From JAPHTQ01 sp050295975 (GTDB taxonomy: Bacteria > Pseudomonadota > Gammaproteobacteria > Thiohalomonadales > Thiohalomonadaceae), in the NCBI GenBank assembly GCA_050295975.1, contig JBNKQR010000006.1, positions 1 to 64,000 of the forward strand: 64,000 bases of DNA. Reading direction: 5' to 3'. Numbering within the stretch: position 1 is the first letter of the stretch; every line of letters starts with the position of its first letter. Both the position numbers and the translations under genes were made by a program. The notes beneath the pieces were generated by a model that saw nothing but the letters and a program-made list of their open reading frames with translations, was not told the origin of the DNA and did no database searches. Shown piece after piece: positions 42,772 to 52,169 of the stretch.

Positions 42772-44667
42772 ATGGCTCTGCTAACCCTGCGTAACGTTAC
42801 CCTGGCATTCGGCGGCCCACCGCTGCTTGACGGTATTGATCTGCAGATCGAGCCGGGAGAGCGCCTCTGTCTGGTGGGGCGTAACGGTGCTGGCAAGTCG
42901 ACCCTGATGAAGTTACTCAATAATGAATTGAGTGCCGACAGCGGTGAGGTGGTGCGCCGTCAGAGCCTGCGAGTCGCGCGCCTGACCCAGGAAGTGCCGC
43001 GTGAGATTAGCGGGACGGTGTTTGATGTGGTGGCGGACGGTCTGGGTGAAACCGGAAAGCTGCTGGCCGATTATCACCACGTTATCCAGCAACTGGCCAC
43101 AGGCGATGAGAAGCTGATGGCGAAGCTGGAACATATTCAGCACGAGCTTGAGTCCTGTGACGGCTGGCAACTGAACCAGCGGGTCGATGCGGTGATCTCG
43201 CGACTCAAGCTGCCTGAGGAGAGTAACTTTGCCGAACTCTCCGGAGGGATGAAGCGACGTGTTCTGTTGGCGCGTGAACTGGTGAGTGAGCCGGATCTGC
43301 TACTGCTCGACGAACCGACCAACCATCTGGATATAGAAGCGATTGGCTGGTTAGAGGAGTTTCTACTCAATTGGCCTGGCACCCTGCTGTTTATTACCCA
43401 CGACAGGATGTTTCTGCAAAATCTGGCTACCCGTATCATCGAACTGGATCGGGGTCGTCTCACCTCGTGGCCCGGTAATTACGGTACCTACCTGCGGCGC
43501 AAGGAGGAGATGCTGGAGGCCGAGGCCCAACAGAATGCCCTGTTTGATAAAAAGCTGGCCCAGGAAGAGGTGTGGATCCGCCAGGGGATCAAGGCACGGC
43601 GCACCCGTAATGAAGGCAGGGTACGGGCACTCAAGGCACTGCGCGATGAACGTAGCGAACGACGTGAGCGCGGTTGCAAGGTCAAGATGGAGCTGGGAAC
43701 AGGGGAGCGCTCCGGCAAACTGGTAAATGAGGTGACAGATATCGGTATGGCCTATGCGGGTCGCACCCTGTTCGAACACTTCTCCACCACCATCATGCGC
43801 GGGGATAAGGTGGGGATTCTTGGGCCCAACGGTTCAGGCAAGAGTACCCTGCTAAAGATCCTGCTAGGCCGACTTGAACCACAACAGGGTCAGATCAAGC
43901 TGGGCACCAATCTGGAGATCGCCTGGTTCGATCAGCATCGGGAGCAACTCGACGAAGAGGCAACAGTGCTGGATAACGTTGCCGAAGGTAGCGACAAGGT
44001 GACGGTCAATGGTCGTGAAAAGCATGTGATGAGCTATTTGCAGGACTTCCTCTTTTCTCCTGAGAGGGCGCGCAGCCCGGTACGCTCCCTCTCCGGTGGT
44101 GAGCGTAACCGCCTGCTGCTGGCGAAACTGTTCAGTCGTCCGGCCAATCTGCTGGTGATGGACGAACCGACCAATGACCTGGACGTGGAGACACTGGAAC
44201 TGCTGGAGGAGTTGTTGCTGGAGTATAAGGGCACCCTGCTGCTGGTCAGTCACGACCGTGCCTTTATCAATAACGTGGTGACCTCGACCATCGCCTTCGA
44301 AGGTGACGGTGAGTTGAACGAGTACGTGGGTGGCTACGACGACTGGTTACGTCAATGTGAAGCAGCAACAAAACAGCGTAAGGCACAGAAGCCGGCACCG
44401 AAGGATGAGGTGAAAAAGGTATCAGCCCCTCGCGGCAAGTTGAGCTACAAGGATCAACGGGAACTGGATGGGTTGCCGAAACAGATCGAGCAGCTTGAAG
44501 CGGAGCTGGCCTCCTTGCATCAGACGATGGCAGAACCGGATTTCTATAAACAGGAGAGTGCGGTAATCACTGCATCCCGTGAGCGTCTGGAGCAGATGGA
44601 GAAAGAACTGGCGATTGCCTATGCCCGTTGGGAAGCTCTGGAAGCATTACGCGATGGTACGTCGTAG
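42772..44667 (+). CDS. uup: ABC-F family ATPase (Uup-like)
   Basis: 631 residues with two ABC ATPase domains and no membrane part. Walker A GRNGAGKS and GPNGSGKS; signatures LSGGMKRR and LSGGERNR; Walker B LLLLDEPTNHLD and LLVMDEPTNDLD. The linker between domains and a C-terminal coiled coil (LDGLPKQIEQLEAELASL) match Uup. ABC-F proteins act on ribosomes; Uup affects transposon excision and translation. Confidence 0.9.
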   Translation: MALLTLRNVTLAFGGPPLLDGIDLQIEPGERLCLVGRNGAGKSTLMKLLNNELSADSGEVVRRQSLRVARLTQEVPREISGTVFDVVADGLGETGKLLADYHHVIQQLATGDEKLMAKLEHIQHELESCDGWQLNQRVDAVISRLKLPEESNFAELSGGMKRRVLLARELVSEPDLLLLDEPTNHLDIEAIGWLEEFLLNWPGTLLFITHDRMFLQNLATRIIELDRGRLTSWPGNYGTYLRRKEEMLEAEAQQNALFDKKLAQEEVWIRQGIKARRTRNEGRVRALKALRDERSERRERGCKVKMELGTGERSGKLVNEVTDIGMAYAGRTLFEHFSTTIMRGDKVGILGPNGSGKSTLLKILLGRLEPQQGQIKLGTNLEIAWFDQHREQLDEEATVLDNVAEGSDKVTVNGREKHVMSYLQDFLFSPERARSPVRSLSGGERNRLLLAKLFSRPANLLVMDEPTNDLDVETLELLEELLLEYKGTLLLVSHDRAFINNVVTSTIAFEGDGELNEYVGGYDDWLRQCEAATKQRKAQKPAPKDEVKKVSAPRGKLSYKDQRELDGLPKQIEQLEAELASLHQTMAEPDFYKQESAVITASRERLEQMEKELAIAYARWEALEALRDGTS

Positions 44668-44708
44668 GATTTCAGCAGGGATAAACCGGAATTAGCGACG
44701 AGCTTGAT

Positions 44709-45296
44709 TTAACGCTTTAACCACTGCTCTGCAAACTGACGAATCGCTTCGGGATAGATTTTGTGTTCCTGTTCCAGCACCCGCGCCGCCAGGGTCTCAG
44801 GCGTATCGCCATCGAGTACCGGCACCCGTGCCTGCATGAGAATCGGTCCCGCATCCAGTTCCGGAGTAACGTAGTGCACGGTGCACCCCGCCACCTCGTC
44901 GCCTGCTTCCAGCGCACGTGCATGGGTGTGTAGTCCACGATATTTCGGCAGTAGCGAAGGGTGGATATTCATCATCCTCCCTTCATAGTGACGCACAAAG
45001 TCGTCGCTTAAAATTCGCATGAAACCAGCCAGTACTACCAGCTTCGGCGCATAACTGTCGATCAGTTGCTGTAGTGCCTGGTCGTAACTTTCCCGATCAG
45101 CAAAATTGCCATGCTCAAGCACCGCTGTATCGATGCCTGCGTCATGGGCCCGGGTCAGGCCATAGGCGTCCGGACGGTTACTGATCACGGCACGGATATC
45201 CACCGGCATTCCCTTCGCCGTGGCATCGATAATAGATTGCAGGTTACTGCCGCTGCCCGAAAGCAGGACAACGATAGGAAGCTTTGTCGCCGACAT
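44709..45296 (-). CDS. purN: Phosphoribosylglycinamide formyltransferase 1
   Basis: 195 residues. VLLSGSGSNLQSIID binds the substrate phosphate; the catalytic region reads MNIHPSLLPKYRGLHTH with downstream HYVTPELDAGPIL. Uses 10-formyl-THF in step three of purine synthesis. Its ATG shares a base with the purM stop, so the pair is translationally coupled. Confidence 0.96.
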   Translation of the reverse strand: MSATKLPIVVLLSGSGSNLQSIIDATAKGMPVDIRAVISNRPDAYGLTRAHDAGIDTAVLEHGNFADRESYDQALQQLIDSYAPKLVVLAGFMRILSDDFVRHYEGRMMNIHPSLLPKYRGLHTHARALEAGDEVAGCTVHYVTPELDAGPILMQARVPVLDGDTPETLAARVLEQEHKIYPEAIRQFAEQWLKR

Positions 45297-46348
45297 TAGT
45301 TGATAACGACCTGTTCGCCGTCGCTGTAGGGTTCGATGATTCCGATTTGTGACACCTCTTCACCCGAGGCGCGCAGTTCTGCCATCGCCTTCTCTGCCTC
45401 GGTAGCGGGGACGACCAGGGCCATGCCGATGCCACAGTTGAAGGTGCGATACATCTCACTGTCGGCGATATTGCCCTGCTGCTGTAACCAGTCGAAGATC
45501 GCCGGGCGCTGCCAGGCGCTACTGTCGATCACGGCACGGCAATTTTTGGGCAGAACCCGTGGCAGGTTTTCCGGCAGACCACCACCGGTGATGTGGGCCA
45601 GGGCGTGTACCGATACCTTGGTGAAGAGATCCAGCAGCGGTTTGACGTAGATGCGGGTCGGGGTCAGCAACACTTCACCCAGTGGGCGACCGTGGAAATC
45701 CTGGTCCAGTTTGGCACCGCTCACTTCCAGCACCTTACGCACAAGTGAGTAGCCGTTGGAGTGGGGGCCGGAGGAGGCGATACCCAGGATCACATCACCG
45801 GCGCTCACCTTGCCGCCATCGATGATTTTGCTCTTTTCTACTACCCCGACGCAGAATCCGGCCAGATCGTAGTCGCCATGCTGATACATACCCGGCATCT
45901 CGGCGGTCTCGCCGCCGGAGAGGGCGCAGCCGGAGAGTTCGCAGCCGTCGGCGATGCCCTTGATGACATCGGATGCGGCATCCACTTCCAGGTGGCCGGT
46001 GGCGTAGTAGTCGAGGAAGAACAGCGGTTCGGCTCCGCCGACGATCAGGTCGTTGACGCACATCGCCACCAGATCGATACCGATGGTATCGTGCTTGTTC
46101 ATCTCCATCGCCAGCTTCAGTTTGGTGCCGACACCGTCGGTGCCGGAGACCAGTACCGGTTGCTGATAGCGATCCAGCGGCAGTTCGAACATGGCGCCAA
46201 AGCCACCCAGGCCACCGAGTACCCCGGGACGCATGGTTCGCTTGGCGTGGGGTTTAATGCGCTCGATCAGGCTGTTGCCAGCGTCGATATCGACGCCTGC
46301 GTCACGGTAACTAAGGCCTGTGCCGTCGGTTGTCTGCTGCTTGCTCAC
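45296..46348 (-). CDS. purM: Phosphoribosylformylglycinamidine cyclo-ligase
   Basis: 350 residues from GTG at 46348, chosen because GGGAGAAAG lies just upstream and the protein then begins MSKQQTTDGTGLSYRDAGVDI; the open frame upstream is not homologous. PurM motifs include ISGTDGVGTKLKLA-like (VSGTDGVGTKLKLAM), VNDLIVGGAEPLFFLDY and GGETAEMPGMY. Forms AIR from FGAM with ATP. Divergent from the DUF2066 gene. Confidence 0.95.
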   Translation of the reverse strand: MSKQQTTDGTGLSYRDAGVDIDAGNSLIERIKPHAKRTMRPGVLGGLGGFGAMFELPLDRYQQPVLVSGTDGVGTKLKLAMEMNKHDTIGIDLVAMCVNDLIVGGAEPLFFLDYYATGHLEVDAASDVIKGIADGCELSGCALSGGETAEMPGMYQHGDYDLAGFCVGVVEKSKIIDGGKVSAGDVILGIASSGPHSNGYSLVRKVLEVSGAKLDQDFHGRPLGEVLLTPTRIYVKPLLDLFTKVSVHALAHITGGGLPENLPRVLPKNCRAVIDSSAWQRPAIFDWLQQQGNIADSEMYRTFNCGIGMALVVPATEAEKAMAELRASGEEVSQIGIIEPYSDGEQVVIN

Positions 46349-46488
46349 GGAACTTTCTCCCAAAAAGTGACGCCCAACTAAGGACGCCCTGATGAAGCGC
46401 GTTATTCTACCAGCGTGTGGGGTTCGCGTCTTGCTATCATAACGACGTTCCCTTACCTTGAAACCCCGTTGAGAACGATTGCGATCAC

Positions 46489-47646
46489 ATGAAATATTCG
46501 ACAATTTGTACCCTGTTAATTCTTATCTGGTCGGCGCCGCTTGTTGCCGCGGACAGCATTGGCCTGTACCAGGATGAGGTGGTAGTGGCCGACCAGGGCG
46601 AACAGGCCCGTGTTGATGGAATGCAGCAGGCCATGGGCGATGTGTTGCTCAAGGTCACTGGCACCGCACAGGTATTTGAAGATGAGTGGCTGCTGACAGC
46701 GATGAGTACCGCTGGTCAGTTTGTACAGCAGTACCGCTACCGCAGCGAGGCGATTCCACAGGAAGAGCAACAGCCTGATGAAGATGGTCGGGTTCTCAGA
46801 GAGCGGCTCTACCTTTCAGTGCGTTTCGATTCCAACAGCATCGATGATCTGCTGCGCCAGCACGGCTATACCATCTGGGGCGAAACCCGTCCGACTACAC
46901 TGGTGTGGCTCGGAGTGGAGCAGGGTGGTAACCGGGTACTGGTTGGTGCCAACGATACCGGTCTGGTGCGTGAGTTGATTGATCAGGAAGCGATGCGGCG
47001 TGCGCTGCCGGTAAAGCTGCCACTGCTGGATCTGACGGACCAGTCAGCCCTCAGCATGGCCGATATCTGGGGCGATTTCCTTGAAAGCATTCAGTCAGCC
47101 TCACTGCGCTACCGTCCCCAGGCAGTCCTGGTCGGACGACTCTATCCCGTCACTGGCGGACAGTGGGGAGTGCGTTGGACCCTGATCTATCAAGGTGAGG
47201 TATTCCGCTGGATGCAACAATCCAGTGAGGTGGGGCCGTTGATTGCCGAAGGGATCGGTAACACCGCTGAACATCTGGTTCAGCGCTTTGCTGAGAGTTT
47301 TGTTACCGGTAGTGACGAGATCCTGCTGGAGATCAGTGGTGTGCAGGGGCTTAGCGCCTATGGCCGAGTGATGGACTATCTTGCAGGTCTGCCCGGGGTC
47401 AAAGAGGTGAAGGTCAACAAGATGATGCCAACCGCTCTAAGTATCCGGATTCGTACCGGCGGTGGTAGTGATGCCGTGCTACAAACCATTGCCCTGGGTG
47501 ATGTGCTAGAGGTTGCACCAGCACCCCTGGGTACTGAACTACCTGCTCAGCCAGTAGAGAAGGACAATGGCGCTGAGAGTGGTGACGGTTCAGAAGAAAC
47601 GACGAAAATGCCACAAAAAGTCTTCTATTATCATATGGTTCCGTGA
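46489..47646 (+). CDS. DUF2066 exported protein
   Basis: 385 residues with a signal peptide (MKYSTICTLLILIWSAPLVAA). The N-terminal YQDEVVVADQGEQARVDGMQQAMGDVLLKVTG is the DUF2066 signature. The order purM / DUF2066 / PgsA-like / AI-2E permease / hda is conserved in gammaproteobacteria. Function unknown. The last codons overlap the next gene by 4 nt (GTGA). Confidence 0.85.
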   Translation: MKYSTICTLLILIWSAPLVAADSIGLYQDEVVVADQGEQARVDGMQQAMGDVLLKVTGTAQVFEDEWLLTAMSTAGQFVQQYRYRSEAIPQEEQQPDEDGRVLRERLYLSVRFDSNSIDDLLRQHGYTIWGETRPTTLVWLGVEQGGNRVLVGANDTGLVRELIDQEAMRRALPVKLPLLDLTDQSALSMADIWGDFLESIQSASLRYRPQAVLVGRLYPVTGGQWGVRWTLIYQGEVFRWMQQSSEVGPLIAEGIGNTAEHLVQRFAESFVTGSDEILLEISGVQGLSAYGRVMDYLAGLPGVKEVKVNKMMPTALSIRIRTGGGSDAVLQTIALGDVLEVAPAPLGTELPAQPVEKDNGAESGDGSEETTKMPQKVFYYHMVP

Positions 47647-48203
47647 ATAAGCGCCAGATACCGAATGCCATTACGCTACTGCGTATTCTGCTGGTAATAC
47701 CGATCATGGTGTTGCTGGCACAGAGGCAATATGGTCCGGTACTGGTGCTCTTTTTTATCGCCGGGGTAAGTGACGGGCTGGATGGTTATCTGGCCAGGCG
47801 TTTCTGTTGGCATACCCGACTTGGCTCAATTCTCGACCCTTTGGCCGACAAATTCATGCTGGTCGGCACCTTCCTGCTACTGGGGTGGGACGGCCTGATG
47901 CCCTGGTGGCTGGTGGGGCTGGTGATACTGCGCGATGTGCTGATTGTTGGTGGTGCCACCGCCTACCACTACTGCTGCCAAAGCCTGACCATGGAGCCGA
48001 CTTTGATCAGCAAGGTCAATACGGTGCTTCAGATCATGCTGGGGCTAGTGATCATTGTTGCTGCCATGGGGTCATGGATCCCCACCTGGGTAGTTACCTC
48101 GATGATTGTTCTTGTGACCGTCTCCACCGTGTGGAGCGGTATTGATTACGTCTGGCGTTGGGGTTGGCGCGCCTATCGCTGCTACAGCTCCGGGAGGGAG
48201 TAA
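47643..48203 (+). CDS. CDP-alcohol phosphatidyltransferase (PgsA-like)
   Basis: 186 residues from GTG, five or six membrane helices. The catalytic motif DGLDGYLARRF with downstream GSILDPLADK fits D-x2-D-G-x2-A-R-x8-G-x3-D-x3-D. Likely makes phosphatidylglycerophosphate or a related phospholipid from CDP-diacylglycerol. Coupled at both ends to its neighbours. Confidence 0.9.
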   Translation: MNKRQIPNAITLLRILLVIPIMVLLAQRQYGPVLVLFFIAGVSDGLDGYLARRFCWHTRLGSILDPLADKFMLVGTFLLLGWDGLMPWWLVGLVILRDVLIVGGATAYHYCCQSLTMEPTLISKVNTVLQIMLGLVIIVAAMGSWIPTWVVTSMIVLVTVSTVWSGIDYVWRWGWRAYRCYSSGRE

Positions 48204-49264
48204 TGAGCGAATCGCAAAAGTGGTTTGTCCTGGCCGGGGTAACCTTCTCTGGTGTCCTGATCTATCTGCTGGCTCCAGTGTTGACGCCGTTTATGGTCGC
48301 CGCGGTGCTGGCTTACATCGGTGACCCACTGGTTGATCGGCTGGAGGCACGGAAACTCTCCCGCACCCTGGCGGTGACGCTGGTCTTTATTATTCTATCG
48401 CTGGCAACCCTGGTGCTGCTGCTGATTCTATTGCCGATGCTGGAGCGTCAATTTGTCCTGCTCGGGAGCAAACTGCCGCTCTATCTGGATACCCTGCAGC
48501 AAAAGGTACTGCCCTCGCTGACGAGCTATCTGGGGGTAGAAAGTGGCACCTTTGATCTCGCCACGCTGAAAAATCTGGTACGCGAGCAGTGGGGTGGTAC
48601 CGTTAAAGGGGCCTTTGCCCTGCTTTCCCGCTCCGGCATGACCCTGCTGGCCTGGGGTGCCAATCTGATGTTGATCCCGGTGGTGACCTTCTACCTGCTG
48701 CGCGACTGGGACATCCTGGTTGCCCGTATTCACGAGCTCGTCCCGCGCCGTGCCGAAGCTGTGGTGGCGCGATTGGCCCGTGCCTCCGACGAAGTGCTGG
48801 GGGCCTTCCTCCGCGGTCAGTTACTGGTGATGCTGGCGCTGGCCACCATCTATTCAGTAGGACTTTCCCTGGTCGGCCTGGAGTTGGCGCTGTTGATTGG
48901 CATGCTCGCCGGGCTGGTCAGCTTTGTTCCCTACCTCGGTTTTATCGTTGGTATCGCAGCTGCTGGAGTGGCAGCCCTGCTGCAGTTCCAGGATTTGATG
49001 CCACTGCTCTATGTGGTGGCGGTGTTTATGGTGGGCCAGGCGGTGGAGGGGATGTTGCTGACCCCGCTACTGGTAGGGGAGAAGATTGGCCTGCATCCGG
49101 TGGCGGTGATCTTTGCCGTGCTGGCCGGGGGACAGCTGTTTGGCTTTGTCGGTATCCTGCTGGCCCTGCCCGTCGCCGCGGTGGTGATGGTAATGCTGCG
49201 TTACACCCATGAGCGCTACGTCGGTAGCACACTCTATGGGTCAAGGGAGGAGCCCCCTGCATGA
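48203..49264 (+). CDS. AI-2E/PerM family permease
   Basis: 353 residues with about seven membrane helices. The ATG at 48203 shares a base with the previous stop (TAATG). Family segments: LAPVLTPFMVAAVLAYIGDPLVDRLE at the N-terminus, a central soluble region, and the C-terminal GEKIGLHPVAVIFAVLAGGQLFGFVGILLALP. Transported substrate is not known for this subgroup. Confidence 0.9.
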   Translation: MSESQKWFVLAGVTFSGVLIYLLAPVLTPFMVAAVLAYIGDPLVDRLEARKLSRTLAVTLVFIILSLATLVLLLILLPMLERQFVLLGSKLPLYLDTLQQKVLPSLTSYLGVESGTFDLATLKNLVREQWGGTVKGAFALLSRSGMTLLAWGANLMLIPVVTFYLLRDWDILVARIHELVPRRAEAVVARLARASDEVLGAFLRGQLLVMLALATIYSVGLSLVGLELALLIGMLAGLVSFVPYLGFIVGIAAAGVAALLQFQDLMPLLYVVAVFMVGQAVEGMLLTPLLVGEKIGLHPVAVIFAVLAGGQLFGFVGILLALPVAAVVMVMLRYTHERYVGSTLYGSREEPPA

Positions 49265-49941
49265 GCGTCTCCCCCCAGCTGCCGCTGCGCATCGGTCTAC
49301 GGGACAGTGCCACCTTCAGTAATTTCTACCCCGGCGCCAATGCGAGCGCCTGCCATACCCTGCAACAGGGAGGAGAGCCCTTTATCTACCTCTGGGGTGC
49401 GACGGGCACGGGCAAGAGCCACCTGCTCCAGGCCGCCTGCCATGCGGTTTCGGCAGAGGGTGGTCAGGCGATCTACCTTCCCCTTGATGAGCCGGGGGTT
49501 GCGGCGGAGATGCTGGATGGCCTGGAAGGGATGGCGTTAGTTTGTCTGGACGGAGTACAGGTGGTGGCTGGTGATCCGAAGTGGGAGACCGCCCTGTTCC
49601 ATCTCTACAATCGTCTCCGTGACAGTGGCCACCGGATGTTGGCGGCAGGCACGGCGGCACCTTCGGCGTTGGGGCTGACCCTTCCTGATCTCCTCTCCCG
49701 CCTGGGCTGGGGGCCGGTTTTCCAGCTCCAGCCACTGGATGACGAGAGCAAGGCGGCTGCCCTGAGGCAACGAGCGGTGAACCGGGGTATGCAGATGCCG
49801 AAGGAGGTGGCTTCCTATCTATTGCAGCGGGCTCCGCGTGATATGCACGCCCTGTTTGCCATGCTGGAGCGCCTTGATGAGGGCTCACTGGCGGCCCAGC
49901 GCAAGCTAACTATCCCCTTCGTTCGTCAACTGATCCAGTAG
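49261..49941 (+). CDS. hda: DnaA regulatory inactivator Hda
   Basis: 226 residues of DnaA-like AAA+ domain without the DNA-binding domain. QLPLRIGLRDSATFSNF at the N-terminus carries a beta-clamp-binding QLPL motif; Walker A GATGTGKSHLLQA; Walker B LVCLDGVQ; arginine region SRLGWGPVF. Promotes ATP hydrolysis by DnaA after initiation. ATGA overlap with the permease gene. Confidence 0.93.
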   Translation: MSVSPQLPLRIGLRDSATFSNFYPGANASACHTLQQGGEPFIYLWGATGTGKSHLLQAACHAVSAEGGQAIYLPLDEPGVAAEMLDGLEGMALVCLDGVQVVAGDPKWETALFHLYNRLRDSGHRMLAAGTAAPSALGLTLPDLLSRLGWGPVFQLQPLDDESKAAALRQRAVNRGMQMPKEVASYLLQRAPRDMHALFAMLERLDEGSLAAQRKLTIPFVRQLIQ

Positions 49942-49954
49942 CAGGCTACCCCGT

Positions 49955-50320
49955 TCAGGAGTGGCTTTCCCGTATCTCCCTGCCGCGAAAGCGGGCGTAA
50001 AACATGCTGCCGCCGTAGAAGGCGATGCTGAGGATTACCTCCAGTACGGCAAGCCAGCGATCAACGGGTGAGCTATAGGCCTCTACTACCCCGTGGGTGA
50101 GATAGAACAGGGCGAGAAAACTGGCCCAGGCAAAGGTATAGGGGCGCCCATGGAGGATGCCGCGCAACGGAAATAGCAGGGGCACCAGCATCAGGAACAG
50201 AGCGACGGAGATCGGGACTGTCTGGGGTGGTGAGAGCCAGGTTAGCCAGGCCAGTAGCAAGATGAGCAGACCGAAGTATCCGCTCACTGCGGTAAGGTAG
50301 CTAATGCGAGTTTTATTCAT
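49955..50320 (-). CDS. DUF2069 small membrane protein
   Basis: 121 residues with four membrane helices (YFGLLILLLAWLTWL, ISVALFLMLVPLLFPLRG, FAWASFLALFYLTHGVVEAYS, LAVLEVILSIAFYGG). The gene overlaps the end of wrbA by 8 nt, a pairing common in gammaproteobacteria. Function unknown. Confidence 0.83.
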   Translation of the reverse strand: MNKTRISYLTAVSGYFGLLILLLAWLTWLSPPQTVPISVALFLMLVPLLFPLRGILHGRPYTFAWASFLALFYLTHGVVEAYSSPVDRWLAVLEVILSIAFYGGSMFYARFRGREIRESHS

Positions 50321-50909
50321 TTTTCAACAACTTGGCGGTGTTGGCGATGCGACGACCGAGGCTGATACAGAGCTTTTTCTCCTCTTCACTGAGGGGCAGG
50401 TTGTTCTCCGGACCGGCGTGATGGCTGGCTCCATAGGGGGTGCCGCCACCGCTAGTATGTAGAAGTCCCGTTTCACTGTAGGGAATGCCACAGAGCAACA
50501 TACCGTGGTGCAGCAGCGGTAGCATCATCGATAGCAGGGTACTCTCCTGACCTCCGTGCAAACTGGAGCTGGAAGTAAACACCGCTGCCGGTTTACCAAT
50601 CAGACTACCGGATAGCCAAAGGGGGCTGGTGTTATCAAGAAAATATTTTAGTGGCGCTGCCATGTTGCCAAAGTAGCAGGGGCTACCTAGTGCCATTCCG
50701 TCACATTCCTTGATATCCGTCAATTCCGCATAGGGCGCACCTTCATCTGGAATTCCATCTTCAGTGGTTTCACAGACGCTGGATACCTCTGGCACGGTGC
50801 GTAGACGTGCAGACATTCCTGGGACTTCTTCGATACCACGAGCAATCAATTTGGCCATTTCGGAGATGGCTCCGTGGCGGCTATAGTAGAGAACAAGAAT
50901 TTCACTCAT
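50313..50909 (-). CDS. wrbA: NAD(P)H:quinone oxidoreductase, WrbA/flavodoxin family
   Basis: 198 residues. FMN-binding loop YYSRHGAISEMAKLIARG, GSPCYFGNMAAPLKYFLDNT and SSSSLHGGQESTLLSMMLPL are the WrbA signatures. Reduces quinones with two electrons, limiting redox cycling. Transcribed with the DUF2069 gene. Confidence 0.93.
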   Translation of the reverse strand: MSEILVLYYSRHGAISEMAKLIARGIEEVPGMSARLRTVPEVSSVCETTEDGIPDEGAPYAELTDIKECDGMALGSPCYFGNMAAPLKYFLDNTSPLWLSGSLIGKPAAVFTSSSSLHGGQESTLLSMMLPLLHHGMLLCGIPYSETGLLHTSGGGTPYGASHHAGPENNLPLSEEEKKLCISLGRRIANTAKLLKNE

Positions 50910-50963
50910 GGTCGGCCTCGTTATGCAGAGAAATGTGCAAAGGGCATTCTACCGGCACTTTCC

Positions 50964-50992
50964 TTGACAGCCCATAGGGGCGGTGATAGCTT
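50964..50992 (+). promoter_or_regulatory. Probable sigma70 promoter for the DUF4398 lipoprotein gene
   Basis: A perfect -35 TTGACA, a 17-base spacer and TAGCTT, 68 bases before the lipoprotein ATG and divergent from wrbA. Assigned by eye. Confidence 0.45.
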
Positions 50993-51059
50993 GAATCACC
51001 TTCAATTTTGAGTCACGACATTGTCTGTAGTGAGTTCATTTCAAACAAATTTTTCCAGC

Positions 51060-51338
51060 ATGCGTCTGTTTGTATCGATGCTGTTGCTGTTTCTCGTAGC
51101 CTGTACAGTCATGCCTCCTGTGCAGGAGATGAGTGACGCACGTCAGGCGATCAAGGCAGCCCGAGAAGCACAGGCAGAACAGTATGCAGCACAAAAGTTG
51201 CGCAGTGCAGAAGACTCAATGGAGCTTGCCACACGAACTCTCGAGCAGGGTGAGTATGAAGCGGCAAGAATGGCAGCCAGCGTTGCCAAGGTTTTGGCCA
51301 TTAAGGCACGTGACGAGGCAATCGCCGCGTCACCCTAA
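51060..51338 (+). CDS. DUF4398-type lipoprotein
   Basis: 92 residues from the ATG at 51060, which starts a signal peptide with lipobox LVAC; a TTG at 51021 would add 13 residues before it. The mature part is one long helical hairpin with regular Ala/Glu spacing (AIKAAREAQAEQYAAQKLRS), the DUF4398 pattern. Likely periplasmic, possibly wall- or OmpA-associated. Its neighbour has a related helical region. Confidence 0.75.
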   Translation: MRLFVSMLLLFLVACTVMPPVQEMSDARQAIKAAREAQAEQYAAQKLRSAEDSMELATRTLEQGEYEAARMAASVAKVLAIKARDEAIAASP

Positions 51339-51394
51339 AAAATTTGGCAACAATGCAACCAGTCTACTTGCGGAGTCTGTCACACTCTAATTTC

Positions 51395-51423
51395 TTGACG
51401 CTCATATAGGCTGGTGCTAACGT
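51395..51423 (+). promoter_or_regulatory. Probable sigma70 promoter for the LysM lipoprotein gene
   Basis: TTGACG, a 17-base spacer and TAACGT, 68 bases upstream of the ATG at 51491. Assigned by eye. Confidence 0.4.
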
Positions 51424-51490
51424 GGACGCAGCATGAACGTGTAGTTTTCGCGTTATTTATTTAAGAACTGACAACGGCGGAGTTCTCTTC

Positions 51491-52072
51491 ATGAAATTGT
51501 TCAAAGGTATGAAATACACGGCGCTTATCGCGATTGTTCTGAGTCTCGCGGTAGGTTGTGCAAGCACTCCGGAAGGAGAAGATCCGGTAGCCATGGCACA
51601 AGCAGCAATTGCTGATGCAAAAGCTGCGAATGAAGAGGCCAAAGCTGCTGGTGCAGAGTGGCGCGATACTGATGCCCTGATTCAAGAGGCCGAAGCGGCA
51701 CTTGAAGCTGGCGATACCGGTAAGGCTATCCAGCTCGCTGAGCAAGCTCGTCGCCAGGCAGAGAATGCGCTCGCACAGATGCGAGAGCAGGAAAATGCGA
51801 TGGGTCAGTACACCGTAATGGCGGGAGACAGCCTCTGGGCTATCTCCGGCAAGAGCGAAGTCTACGGTAACCCCTATCAGTGGCCACTGATCTACAAAGC
51901 CAACCGCGATAAAATCAAGGACGCTGATCTGATCTATCCGGGTCAGGAGTTCGATATCGATCAGGCCGCTTCTGCTGCCGACATCGACGCGGCTGTTATG
52001 CATGCCAAAACTCGTGGTGCCTGGTCTCTGGGTGCTGCTGAAGATTCGGACATGACATACCTGAATCAGTAA
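51491..52072 (+). CDS. LysM-domain lipoprotein with DUF4398-like helical region
   Basis: 193 residues. Lipobox LAVGC, a helical Ala/Glu-rich segment (about 35-100) like the preceding DUF4398 protein, then a LysM domain (about 107-155: YTVMAGDSLWAISGKSEVYG to LIYPGQEFDI) that binds peptidoglycan. The last 35 residues have no recognised domain. Such proteins tether the outer membrane to the wall or organise wall enzymes. A strong terminator follows. Confidence 0.85.
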   Translation: MKLFKGMKYTALIAIVLSLAVGCASTPEGEDPVAMAQAAIADAKAANEEAKAAGAEWRDTDALIQEAEAALEAGDTGKAIQLAEQARRQAENALAQMREQENAMGQYTVMAGDSLWAISGKSEVYGNPYQWPLIYKANRDKIKDADLIYPGQEFDIDQAASAADIDAAVMHAKTRGAWSLGAAEDSDMTYLNQ

Positions 52073-52098
52073 TTTTCAGGACCAAAGCAGTGATCTGG

Positions 52099-52128
52099 AA
52101 GGGGCTCTTGTACGAGCCCCTTTCTTTC
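52099..52128 (+). terminator. Rho-independent terminator after the LysM lipoprotein gene
   Basis: Nine-bp perfect stem AAGGGGCTC / GAGCCCCTT, loop TTGTAC, then TCTTTC. Confidence 0.82.
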
Positions 52129-52169
52129 GTCGGTACTAAATAGATTACGAATATATAGCGAGAAAATAG

